This document shows positions 40,643 through 50,458 of a stretch of DNA of 64,000 nt, one piece after another. The position numbers were made by a program, and so were the translations under genes. The number at the start of each line of letters is the position of its first letter. Positions within the stretch are counted from its first letter, which is position 1. The notes under the pieces were generated by a model, which searched no databases, was not told the DNA's origin, and saw nothing but the letters and a program-made list of their open reading frames with translations. The DNA lies in assembly GCF_000002875.2 (NCBI RefSeq), contig NC_009408.2, forward strand, positions 1 through 64,000. Direction: 5' to 3'. Source of the stretch: Leishmania infantum JPCM5. Lineage: Eukaryota > Euglenozoa > Kinetoplastea > Trypanosomatida > Trypanosomatidae.

Positions 40643-42090
40643 GAGAAAAAGGAGCGACAGAGAGAGGAGGGGTACCGTTTACGCTTATCCCGATCTCCTT
40701 GTCTGTGCTCGCTCGTCTTTTTCGTTGGTTCCACTTTGGCGCTGCTGCGGTTGCGTACGTTGGCTGCAGCGTCGCCGTGCTTCTTGCGTGGTCATACATC
40801 GTCGCTGGGGGCAGGGAAGTTGGAAGGTTTATGCTCTTCCACGCTGTTCTTGATCCTCCTCTTCTCTTTCCTTTCGTTTTTTCCGATCGGCCATCGTGAG
40901 CGGATGGACGGTATGGGGGGGGGTTCTCGCCCGTCGGTGGTTACGCGTGGCTCTCGTTTCTCTTTGGTTTCTTCGTGTTTCTTTCGTCCAGCGATCCTGC
41001 TGCTTCTGCGGCCGTACCGGTTGCACTTCGCTTCTTACGGACGACGCTTCTTTGCGTTCGGGAGCGCCAACGTCTCCCCTTACAAGACGTGTGTGTGTGT
41101 GTGTGTGTCTGTGTTGACTGTCAGCTGTACATATTTTGTGTGTTTGCATGTGTCTTCGCGTGTGGGTGTGTGACTATAAATGTATATATTTACACACGCA
41201 TATACATACATACCTATATACAACGTTATATAGTTGCGCATGTGTGTAGATGAGGGAGGGGTGGTGATGGGTGCCGCTTTATCTGCTCTGGCGCCGCGCA
41301 GGCTCTCTCTGTGTTTCTCTTCTGCCTTCTGCGTTCTTCCTTCTAGGTCTGTTTCCCACATGTATACAAACCACGGAAACACTGCCGGTATAAAGAGCAG
41401 CGGTTGTGTGACACACATGTAAAATTTGCTTCTTGTTTGCCTCTAGGCCGCTACCATGGTCGTACCCTCTGTCTCTGTCGTTGTCACCTCTCTTGCTCTC
41501 CGGCTTTCGCACAGGAGCACATACACACGCCCGCTAATGAGAATGGTACCGTTCTGAGCCCTTGTGGTTTTTTTTGTCTCCGTCATCTTTTCTGTTGGAA
41601 GGCTGTGTTTCGCCTTTCCAACTTGCTCTCTCGCCGTCTTTCTGTTTGTGTGTGGTGCTGAATCGGTTATGTGATGATGATGTGTGCGTGTGTGCGTTGG
41701 GGGGGGTCTGATTCTGCATGATGCCGCTTTTCTGCTGCCTAGCCCCCTCACTGACGTGGGCGTTTGCATGTGGGGTGCGTTGTTGTCTCTCTATGTGGTT
41801 TTATTGCAGGGTGGTGGTGCTTGCGACCGACCACGCCACAGCAGCGCACAAATTCGCAGCCAGAAGAAAGAACGCACCGTAAGAGGGCTTCGCTTACATT
41901 ATTCTTTTCGAACAATACTGCTCTTTCTCTCTGTGCCCGAATTTGTGTGCGCCTCCCCTCCGCCTCGCTTTCGCATGCGCGTGTGCATGTGCGCCCGTCT
42001 GTCTGTCGGTGCGAAGAATGCGGGAAGAGGGGCGGGGTGAGCATATGCACGTGTGCGTGTGGCTGTTCAGTTGTGGTGGCGCTTAGCAAT
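40643..42090. other. Long intergenic region with (GT)10 and AT-rich patch
   Basis: No gene is seen. It holds (GT)10 at 41089-41108, followed by an AT-rich block (about 41172-41234; TATAAATGTATATATTTACA and CATATACATACATACCTATA) unlike the GC-rich surroundings. Several pyrimidine tracts follow. Confidence 0.6.
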
Positions 42091-42722
42091 ATGGATTTTT
42101 TCACCAGCGTTGTTGGACGTTGCTTCTCTTCTCGTGACTCAGATGATGAGCTTTAGCCATATGTGATGGCAAAGACCCATCAGAGAGGTCTCTAGGAATC
42201 GAAACAAAACAGTATGCGCCGCTAATCGACAGTGAGGCTGAAGTACTCCACCCGTGCGCGTGCGGGAAGGCGGTGCTTCCTCGACGTCTCTTGCGCCAGC
42301 ATGCGCGCTGATTCGCTGCATTTTCAATACCGCGGCGTCGGAGTCGCCCTCATCGAGCAGCAGAGGTAACACCGACCATGCGAGGGCGGCGGCAGCATCA
42401 GCAAGTGTGCGTGCCAACCGGACTCTGCGGCTTTGGAGTTCTCTACGTGGCATGGAGCTTGATTCCATTCTATATGTTTTCAATTTTGCAGCTTGTGTGC
42501 TCCTTTCTCCTTTTCTTCACTCTCATGACTGGTGTCTTCTTTCGCCGAAGCCGTTCTCTGCTGGCGCATTGCTGCGCCCTCAGACGCTCGGAGTCATCAG
42601 GGCTGATCGACGCACCACCTCCACTTAGTTGCTTCATGGTGCGTTGCGCCGCAGAAAGTCGGCACAGCAACGTTGGACGCGCCTCTCTCACACTCTCTTC
42701 CCCGTATCGCTGTTCTTCTTAA
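42091..42722 (+). pseudogene. Possible small frameshifted membrane-protein gene
   Basis: An AG acceptor (42085-42086) is followed at once by ATG and a 21-codon frame (MDFFTSVVGRCFSSRDSDDE...) that stops at 42154. A different frame is then open from 42150 to 42722, except for one TGA at 42309-42311. It reads protein-like pieces such as QYAPLIDSEAEVLHPCACG. After the TGA come two hydrophobic stretches (GFGVLYVAWSLIPFYM and LQLVCSFLLFFTLMTGVFF). One frame change and one stop would thus separate it from a protein of about 210 residues with a membrane hairpin. A competing third frame (42254-42628) is also open, so this may be chance. Confidence 0.3.
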
Positions 42723-43525
42723 CATTCAGAAGCCGAGAGACAGATGTCGATAGGGTATGTCTTCACTTGTGGCTCCACGGATGGTGCGCCCGTGTGATCT
42801 TCGCGCGCACCCGATTCAGCCGTCTTCTTTCTTTGTGCATATACTATCGTGAAGGCGTGCCTCGGAGAGTGAGTGCGGATCGAGAACTCTCGCTCTCTGT
42901 CCAACTCACCTCCTCCTCTCCGTCCCTCTGCCAGCAAGCCCCGTGCGCACCCCGTCCGTGCCTGACCTCTTTCGGTTGGTTTGGTCTCTGTATGTACCGC
43001 CGTGCGCGTTTCTCGGGGCATGATGGTGCGGCCAAGACCGGGGGCAGAGAGGGGGCGGATCTTTCGTTTTCCGTTTGGCGTCCATTGTGTGGAGGCGATC
43101 ACGTTTCTGCCCATGTGTCGGTGTCACTTACCCTGCCCGCCTCTTTTTCTATATCTTTGGCTGTATGGGGGGAAGGGTGCCTCTCTCCCCTGCCCGGTTC
43201 TGCCAGTGACATCATGGGCGGCCCCATACTCTCGCTTGGACAAACAAGCACCGGCACACGCACACACACGTTTGCGTGTCTGTGTGTGTGTGTATGGCTG
43301 ATCAAGAAAAGGACGGGCTCCACTAGTGCGAGTATGACGCTGGTGTAACTCTCTGTCTGTCAGTCTCTCGCCCCCTCTTCCATCCATCTCTCTCTCACAC
43401 ACCTGCACATACACACACACACACACACACACACCTCACACTGGCGACGCAAAGAATGCACAGGCTCGTCTACTGCAGGCTGTAGATTGCGCATTTTCCA
43501 TGCGCTAGACCCTGCAAAGTAGGGC
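42723..43525. other. Intergenic/UTR with (AC)12
   Basis: No gene is seen. The (AC)12 microsatellite is at 43411-43434. Pyrimidine-rich stretches upstream of it provide likely splicing signals for the TFIIS-like gene. Confidence 0.6.
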
Positions 43526-44233
43526 ATGTCGGATAGCGAGTGGAGCTCTGACAGCGGTGTCTCGAACGCTGAGGCGATCGTCGCCGCCGCCCTGAATATG
43601 CATCTTGTCGAGCTCATGACGTCGCAGCACCCGTCGCGCGTGAGTCACCGCCGACCTGCTTACGCGACCTCTGAGAGCACGAGGGCTTCATCCGCGAAGA
43701 TCTCACATAAGACTCGTGCTAGTGGCGAGGCGCCTCGCAAGCAAGCTCGTGTGGACATTAGTAACCTCATCCGACAGGCCCTCTCGCAGAGTGGTGCGCA
43801 TTGCCCATCCGCCAACGTCGACGAAGTGGCGGGCCAAGTTGTCGCTGCGCTAAGACAGAGGGCTGGCGGTGCGGAGGTGGCCCGAGCGGTCACCCACGCG
43901 CTTGCCGATCCACTTAACGAAGAACTTAGAGAGAGCGTTCTCAGTGGTCGTCTGCGTCCTGAAGAGCTCGTTGCCCTCGATGAAGTGAGCCTCCTCAACC
44001 AAGCCGAGCGCGCAGTACTGGAAAAGGCTCGACTTGAGCGGCTGAACCAGCACTCAGTGGAGTATCTAGAGAGGCACAACCTCACCGTTACAAACATGTT
44101 CACCTGCCCGGAGTGTGGATCTCGTGAGTGCTACGCGAACTTCCGCTTCACCGACTTTGTGAAGTGGCAGGGCGATGATCAAACGCCGACGCTGCTGCGG
44201 TGCTGCAGGTGCTCCCTATCCTTCCGGCAATGA
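43526..44233 (+). CDS. TFIIS-type elongation factor, divergent copy
   Basis: This 235-aa protein has an acidic Ser-rich N-terminus (1-20), a helical TFIIS central domain (about 75-185) and a C-terminal zinc ribbon (194-235; Cys 194, 197, 226, 229). TFIIS inserts this ribbon into the RNA polymerase II funnel and uses an acidic hairpin to stimulate transcript cleavage. Here the hairpin reads KWQGDDQTP (213-221), so the usual Asp-Glu pair is Asp-Asp and the RS residues before it are replaced. It may have reduced or altered cleavage activity. It is followed 1.1 kb later by a second TFIIS-type gene with a canonical hairpin. Confidence 0.88.
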   Translation: MSDSEWSSDSGVSNAEAIVAAALNMHLVELMTSQHPSRVSHRRPAYATSESTRASSAKISHKTRASGEAPRKQARVDISNLIRQALSQSGAHCPSANVDEVAGQVVAALRQRAGGAEVARAVTHALADPLNEELRESVLSGRLRPEELVALDEVSLLNQAERAVLEKARLERLNQHSVEYLERHNLTVTNMFTCPECGSRECYANFRFTDFVKWQGDDQTPTLLRCCRCSLSFRQ

Positions 44234-45333
44234 GTGCGAGAAGCGAGACAGCAGCGAGTGCGCCCGGTGCCTGTCTGTGTGCGTGGGCTCCTGTCAAAGC
44301 GCTTACTGCCTCGACTGTTTTGAGGCGCTGTATCCATCCATCTTCGAACCGCCACCGAACAGCGTGTCGGGGAGGCACACGAGAGACATGAAAAATATGC
44401 TGTTTTCCTTCGTGTCGCATTTGGCACCACTGTGCGTGCGTGCGTGTGTGCGTGCCTCGCGGTTTACCTCGAGATGAAGCGTGGAATGGGCAAGCGGCGG
44501 TGTGCACCTTTGTCAGAAAAAGGAATGAACACCTCCCAACTTGTGCAAGGTGCCGTACGCGTTGGCGCAGTCGTTGCCACATCCTCTTGGATGTCTTGCA
44601 ACGGCAAACAGGGCGCAGAAGCCAAGTGTTGGCTCACCGCTTCACGTCGAGCTGGCGTACGCTTCGGCATGCACACGTTGCCTCTCAGACGAAAACCTCG
44701 CTATGCTACTCTTTGCTTACGCATTGTCTCGCGGCTCTCCTCCTCGCTGCTTCTCACCGCTGCGTGCCTCCGGCGCAGCTGACCGCACGCCCCCGAAGGT
44801 GTGGGAGCCACTCGGTGCTCGCACAGTGCCGTCGCGCTGCCTTCAAGAGCCCTTTCCTGCTTTGTACGCCGCAGAGGTGTCAGGAACGCACGGAGAAGCA
44901 GGGAGGGAACGAAACGCACGAGAAACAGCAGCACACCCGTGCCACGGTTGACCAGTGCTTTCATTGGCAGCGAAGCGCACCGGCCGTCTGTCGCAGCCAA
45001 GCTCGAAGTTGCTTGCACGCCATCACGCGAAGGAATTGCAGTGCCCCCTGTATTCTCATACACACATACACACACACACACACATACCCGCATAGACTCT
45101 TACGCGCATTATAGGGCGGTGCCGCCGGCGTCGCTCTCTTCATCCGGCGAGTCGCACGCATACCTCGATGCAGCTCCGCTTGCAAGCGGCGTCGTTCACT
45201 TGAATCGCGCTTTGCCGCGTCATATCTCCGCCCCCTATTGCCTCGCGTCTCCCCGCCTCCTGCTGTGCAGTATTGTTGCGGCTCCTCGTTGGCTCGCTCA
45301 TTGCAGCGTCTACGCAGCAGGCCGCGTGCGACC
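44234..45333. other. Intergenic/UTR with (CA)n
   Basis: No gene is seen, although several overlapping frames stay open. A (CA)8 run lies at 45069-45084. A pyrimidine tract ends in AG at 45269-45270. Confidence 0.6.
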
Positions 45334-46335
45334 ATGTCAGACTCCGCCCAGCTGCCCGCTTCATCCGAGGCGCCCCCGCTGAGTCCGCCGCCTCTGCCTG
45401 GTGTGCCGACGCATTCTGTGTCACCGCTAGCAGCGCCGTCGCGAGGGGCGGAGGATGCGCAAAACTCATCGGCCGCTTCCCCGCTGAAACGCCCACGCGT
45501 CGCCGAGCCCATTACTCACTTTCTCACCCCCAACGCTCTAGGTGGCCTCAGTCAGAGCTGCAACTTGGTTTCACCCTCCCCTGCGACTTTGACAGCGGAG
45601 CAAGCCCGCCATGACGTCCATGCCGATACCGAGGCGGTTTCGCCGAAGCAAGCGAGGGTAGAAAGCAGGTCTGTCACCCCGCGGTCTCCCTACTCCAACC
45701 TGCCGCGCAAGATCCCTCGCAAGACGCCCGTCTCCAGCCCCACCTCGTCCCTCACAAACTCCACGCTTGTCACGCCTCCGACTGCCGCCGCCGCATCTCA
45801 CGCATGCACGTCGGCGCCTAGCGTATCAACCGCGGCGAAGAGGATCACGCTGCATCAGCGGTGGGCGGCGTTACTGCATGGCGTGTTCATGAAGGAGCGG
45901 CCTTCGAGCGAGTCTGACCGGGTAATGGATCTGTGTGTGCGTATCGTGGAGGCGATTCCGGGCGATATGGAGCAGACGAAGGACACTTTTCAGACGCTGC
46001 TGTTCAACATCAAGGACTCCAAGAACGGCGAGCTGCGACGGAAAGTGATGGAGGGAGAGCTGCTGGTGGAGCGGCTCGTCACGATGGACGACCTTGAGCT
46101 GGCCAATCCGGAGCTGCGCAAGCATATCGAAGAGAAGATCGAGGAGCGCTCCAAGGACACAAATCTCAGCGAGATTAGGAAGGCAATGCGGACGAGCAAC
46201 TCGACACTCTTCAAATGCCGCGTCTGCGGCGCTCGAGACTCCTCCTGGGAGCAGCGGCAGACGCGCTCGGGCGATGAGCCGATGACGGTGATCATCACGT
46301 GCAACAAATGCAACACGCAGTGGCGCAAGTACTAA
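45334..46335 (+). CDS. TFIIS-type elongation factor, canonical zinc ribbon
   Basis: This 333-aa protein has a long disordered Pro/Ser/Ala-rich N-terminus (1-165) with SPxK-type sites. The TFIIS central domain (about 170-290) is HQRWAALLHGVFMKE...DRVMDLCVRIVEAI and NIKDSKNGELRRKVMEGEL. The zinc ribbon (295-333; Cys 295, 298, 323, 326) contains the classical hairpin QTRSGDEPMT with acidic pair D314-E315. This is the expected active form for rescuing backtracked RNA polymerase II. T. brucei has TFIIS1 and TFIIS2 paralogs; from length and ribbon I cannot assign which this is. First ATG after the AG at 45269-45270. Confidence 0.92.
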   Translation: MSDSAQLPASSEAPPLSPPPLPGVPTHSVSPLAAPSRGAEDAQNSSAASPLKRPRVAEPITHFLTPNALGGLSQSCNLVSPSPATLTAEQARHDVHADTEAVSPKQARVESRSVTPRSPYSNLPRKIPRKTPVSSPTSSLTNSTLVTPPTAAAASHACTSAPSVSTAAKRITLHQRWAALLHGVFMKERPSSESDRVMDLCVRIVEAIPGDMEQTKDTFQTLLFNIKDSKNGELRRKVMEGELLVERLVTMDDLELANPELRKHIEEKIEERSKDTNLSEIRKAMRTSNSTLFKCRVCGARDSSWEQRQTRSGDEPMTVIITCNKCNTQWRKY

Positions 46336-47318
46336 GCTCAGGGAAAGAATGGCGCCGAGCCGGCGCAGATGGAGTGTGCCGAGGCGATGACCCTCTCCGT
46401 ATGCTTCCCTCACGCTTTCTTTGATTCTCTCACGTGGGCACTTGCTGGCCGCTGTGGATATCAAGCTAATAACACCCGCCGCAGCGCTCAAGCACTATCT
46501 CTGTGTGTGTGTGTGTGCGTGTGTGGGAATGTGGTGTGCGCCGAGCTGCGGCGTTCGACGTGCGACCTCGCCATGTTTAGCGTAACTCTCTACTTCGTTT
46601 CGACTGCCCTTACGTCGCTGTCATCTGACTGCATTGCTGAACACAGCCGAGCGTGGGCAAGGCCCTTTAGCCCCTCTTCAGTAAGCCCGAAGAGACATTT
46701 GTGCGATATGCCTGCATCTGCCTGCGCATGAGTAGACGTAACTTGTGTGCAGGGCTACATTACGTCAGAGAAGGTCTGCGCGGTCCGCGGGCCCCGCGCT
46801 GAACACGGCTGCACCGCACCTCCAACTGCTTCCTCTGCACTCCACATCTCTCTCCTTCTGCCCTCATTCCTCCCGGCACGGATGTTGGTGTCGCCGGTGC
46901 CTTCGGCGTGGGCTCATCCATTTTCCGTGAGCGGCGTCGACGGAGCGTGCCCATTGTCTGTGGGAGCCCACCGTCAGACACTCAGCTGCCCTTCGGAGCC
47001 CAACTGCCTCTCTGCGCGTTCGACGCGCACACGCATATAAGAACATCGGTGCCGTCGCACAGGCGAACTTCCAAGAAGTGTAAGGAAGCGAAGCCTCCCG
47101 CACACGTTGCTACAGGGGCTGGCTCTCCACCGGGCTGGTACCGAAACTGCTCTCAGCGCCCTGTATTAGCAGACGGTCATCCCTACCCCCCCCCTCTATT
47201 CCTGCGCTGAAGTCTAGCATTCGTGCGCGCGCGCGGGCGTACACGCATCCATCGTTCTCTGTGGTGTGGCCGCTGCTGGTTTCGTTCCCTGCTTCGATCA
47301 CGCAAACTTGACGTACCG
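46336..47318. other. Intergenic/UTR
   Basis: No gene is seen. A TG run lies at 46502-46517 and a C-rich tract at 47185-47200 before a likely AG acceptor near 47215. Confidence 0.6.
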
Positions 47319-48341
47319 ATGAGGGTGACGGTCAAGTGGTTTCTGACGGGCAGGTACTCCGTTATCGAAGACAGTGATGCGATTTTGTCGCCGGACACCA
47401 CCATTGCGGAGCTGAAGGGGCTCATTCATATTCGATTCGGCTTTTCATCGAATGAGCTTTTGCTGGTGCTGGATCACCTGCTAGAGAACACGGTTACCCT
47501 GCGCAGCCTCAGCATCATGGGTCAGCCGTGCGACCCCATCATGACGGCGCATGTCGTGAGAGAGTCGGTGCTCGAGATGAGCAACCTCAAGCACCAGGAC
47601 GATACAAGTAAGGACGACGACCTGCACGAGTTCTCGCACGCCGATTTTATTCTGGCCATGAAGATGCTTGGCAAGGATGTGCCGGTTCCAGACGATCGTC
47701 TTGTCGCCATGCGTCTGAACGCCCCTCGCCAACGTCCAGTCTTCCTCGACGCTCGGCGGGAGGACGAAGACGACGCTGCTGGTCCCGAACGAGTCCCTCA
47801 GCCTCCACCCGGCATGCCAGGCCTGGCGGGGTGCGAGGTTCCGACTTACAACCCGAAGAAGACGGAGGTGTACCAGATCGTATCCCGCGTCCAGTATGGC
47901 CCGCGTAAGGAGGGCGTGGACACCGAATTCGCGATCCAGTACCCCGGTGTCAACGAGCCCTTTCCGTTTTGGGACATGCGCACACCAGATCCGTTTGCCC
48001 GCATCGATGGGCAGTGCGCCCCTGGCGAGGTCTGCCTCGAGCTCTTCTACTTTGGCGATTTCGACGCTGTCAAGGACCAGCCCGGCTTCTTGTTGGTGGT
48101 GCAGCAAAGCCTGCAGTCTAAGGCTGGCGTACGCCTGCGGACACCGCTGCCGCTGCGTGAGGCAGGGTGCATGTACCCCCTCATTGCAGTCCCCATTGTG
48201 CTGCACGAGATGGACGCCATGGAACTCGGTGACATCTTCTTTGAGGACTTTGGAAGGGTCGAGTCTGCACGACCCCTCAAGGGCAACAACGACGGTGCAG
48301 AAGTCGCTGGCAGCGGCGGCCTTGGCTGCGCTCCACAGTAG
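47319..48341 (+). CDS. Hypothetical protein with ubiquitin-like N-terminal fold
   Basis: This 340-aa protein has an N-terminal segment (about 1-78) with the strand-strand-helix-strand pattern of a ubiquitin-like domain (RVTVKWFLTGRYSVIEDSD, TIAELKGLIHIRFGF, LLLVLDHLLE). An acidic linker follows. The C-terminal domain (about 165-320) has beta-strand-rich YQIVSRVQYGPRKEG, FPFWDMRTPDPFARID, CLELFYFGDFDAV and LPLREAGCMYPLIAVPIVL. I do not recognise the family. The start is the first ATG after the acceptor near 47215. Confidence 0.75.
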   Translation: MRVTVKWFLTGRYSVIEDSDAILSPDTTIAELKGLIHIRFGFSSNELLLVLDHLLENTVTLRSLSIMGQPCDPIMTAHVVRESVLEMSNLKHQDDTSKDDDLHEFSHADFILAMKMLGKDVPVPDDRLVAMRLNAPRQRPVFLDARREDEDDAAGPERVPQPPPGMPGLAGCEVPTYNPKKTEVYQIVSRVQYGPRKEGVDTEFAIQYPGVNEPFPFWDMRTPDPFARIDGQCAPGEVCLELFYFGDFDAVKDQPGFLLVVQQSLQSKAGVRLRTPLPLREAGCMYPLIAVPIVLHEMDAMELGDIFFEDFGRVESARPLKGNNDGAEVAGSGGLGCAPQ

Positions 48342-50458
48342 CCGATGCGAATGAGAAGAGAGGCGGTGGCGCGCAGTAAAGACCCTGTCAGTGACGCGCC
48401 TGCGGAAGAGCACGGCCTCCTCCACGGCTATCCGGGGTGGGGTGGGGTGTGATCTGCCGGTTGCTTTGGAGGATGACCGCAGAGCGAGCAAACAAAAACG
48501 AAGATGCGCCTCCATCCACGCAGGAGAGAAGATCGACTGTGTTTCTTCGCGCACGCGCTCTCGCCCTTGCCACCTCGTTGCCCGCCGGCCCTCCCCGCTG
48601 CTGCCTCACTTCTTCGCCGACCTCTGCGAAACATATACGTATCCTCGTTGGCGTACTGTTTGCTCCATGTCTTCGTGCTGTGGCTCTCTGTCAATGCTGT
48701 CATAGCAGTCACCGAGTTCCCACGCATACCCAACTCAACCGGTTCCACGAACCGACTCAGCATACCAGGTTTCTCATGCATACGCATACGCAACAAGTCT
48801 GTGTGAAGGCGCTTGCCTGCGAGCCGTTTTCCAGCCGGCTCTTCGACTTCCTCGTCTCGGCGCGTGTGTGCAGGCGCGGTGTGCAGGAGCGCGACTCGCT
48901 TCATTTGCCGCTTCTTCCATTCCGTCTTGTGTGCCGTGGCCATCTTACGAGTTTTGTGTCTTTTGTGGTGCATGCCACGTGCGACGGATATCGCAGCGCC
49001 TCATGTCGGTGCGCTGGGTCAGGTTGGGTTTCCACCGTCACATCGAAAGTACTCACAAGAGCGAGAGCCGGGGGGCTGGGGGGTGGAGGAGATGTGGCGT
49101 TTATGGACCGCAATAGGCTTGCACACACGTGCGAGCATACGCGCGTGCCTGTGCACCGACTCGGCGGCCAAATCTGGCTGATAACTTCCTCGTGGCAAAT
49201 GATTTCCTTGTTATGGTCGAACCTCACATTCTATGCCGCGATCCTCTGTTTTGGATTCTCCTCCCCCCCTCACCTCTTGGTTCTTTCAGCCAGATGCCTT
49301 TGGATGAATGCTGTGGCTGCACGGCATGGCGTCCAACAGTGTCATCGTCTACATTTTCGTCGAGAAGTGCTCTTCCTTATTCTTTTGTTGTTCTTGAACT
49401 CTGGTGCTGCGTTGATCCCTGTGTAGGGCGGCGCGTTGACGATGTCTTTCTTGCCTGTGGTTGGTCCCTTTCTTCTGTGGTGTCTGTTTCGCTCTTACCG
49501 CTCTTCACCCTCACATGCGGGCGCACGCGACGGCGGCACTGGCGTGCAGCGAGGGCGTGCTCTACTACTAATAGGAAGCACCTGCGCTGCGGCGTGCAGA
49601 GTCTGGAGAGAGACAACCGAGGAGAGAGAGCGAGCAAGGTGAGTGGCAGAGGCATGGGTATCTTGCCTTTATTCGGTGCGTGCGGAGGTGCGTTCTTGTC
49701 TCTGTGGACCAGCTTCCATCTGCGAAGACGCAGTTATCGTGGTGCTGACGTTGAGTTCGTGTTGCCGCGCCCCACCCCCTTATTTGCTTTTCACTGTATT
49801 CTCCTTGGCGCTGGCGCTTGACCCCCCCCCGGTGCCTTCCGACGCGAGGCACGCTCAAAAGGACAAGAGATGTCGAAGAAAATGGCAGCGGAGAGGGGCG
49901 GCGTGCGCGCCAGGTGAACGCTGCATGGGTGCTTGAGTTGGCGCACACTCACAGACGACGGCACCTCGTCGCTCTTGCCTCTTTCGATTGCTTTGCTGCC
50001 CTTTGTGACCTGCGTCGTCGTCGCACACGTGCACCATAGCAGCAGCGGAAACAGCTCTCTCCCTTCGCCCCCCCCCCACAGCTGGTCGATGTGCACATTC
50101 GTATGATGATGTTCACGGACAGCAAGCTACACGTGACAGCGGCAGCGATGACGCGCCTCTTTCGTTGCGCATCTTTGTCCGCTGCTGGCACCCTCTCCCT
50201 ACCCCGTTTCGGTTTCTCTGCCTCCTATAGTGTTGCTACCCATCTGTATGCGTACCTGCGCCTGCGCTGTCTTTCTCTTGCGCCACCTGTTGCCCTCCTG
50301 TCGTCTCTCCTCTGTGTGCTGGTGACATCCAGGTGAGAGAGGCCCCCTCCCACTTCCCTCCCCCTGCTCGCTGCAGCCTCTCGTCCGCTACCTCACCTGC
50401 CACGCCCCCCCCCCTGGAGTGCAACCGCACATACACGCACACCAACGTATCCGACCAC
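48342..50458. other. 2.1-kb intergenic region
   Basis: No convincing gene is seen, although one plus frame stays open for 329 codons from a GTG (48437-49426) with low-complexity, Cys/His/Arg-rich translation. The acceptor for the downstream kinase is probably the AG at 50330-50331 or later. Confidence 0.55.

Noticed and set aside
42309..42311. In-frame TGA read as selenocysteine
   Set aside because: Kinetoplastids do make selenoproteins, but there is no cysteine-homolog context and no evident SECIS, and a frame change is needed as well. Decay or chance is simpler.
44440..45114. Frame of 224 codons between the two TFIIS-like genes
   Set aside because: It ends in a (CA)n-derived Thr/His run and overlaps several equally open frames, so it is untranslated sequence.
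47481..48554. Antisense frame of 357 codons opposite the ubiquitin-like-fold gene
   Set aside because: GC-rich third positions of the real gene create long antisense frames. The sense protein has coherent domain structure and the antisense does not. The same applies to 9357-9995, 39329-40105 and 53106-53834.
48437..49426. Plus-strand frame of 329 codons in the 2.1-kb gap
   Set aside because: It begins with GTG. Its translation is rich in Cys, His and Arg without order, and it contains microsatellite-derived peptides. No splice acceptor is paired with an ATG.
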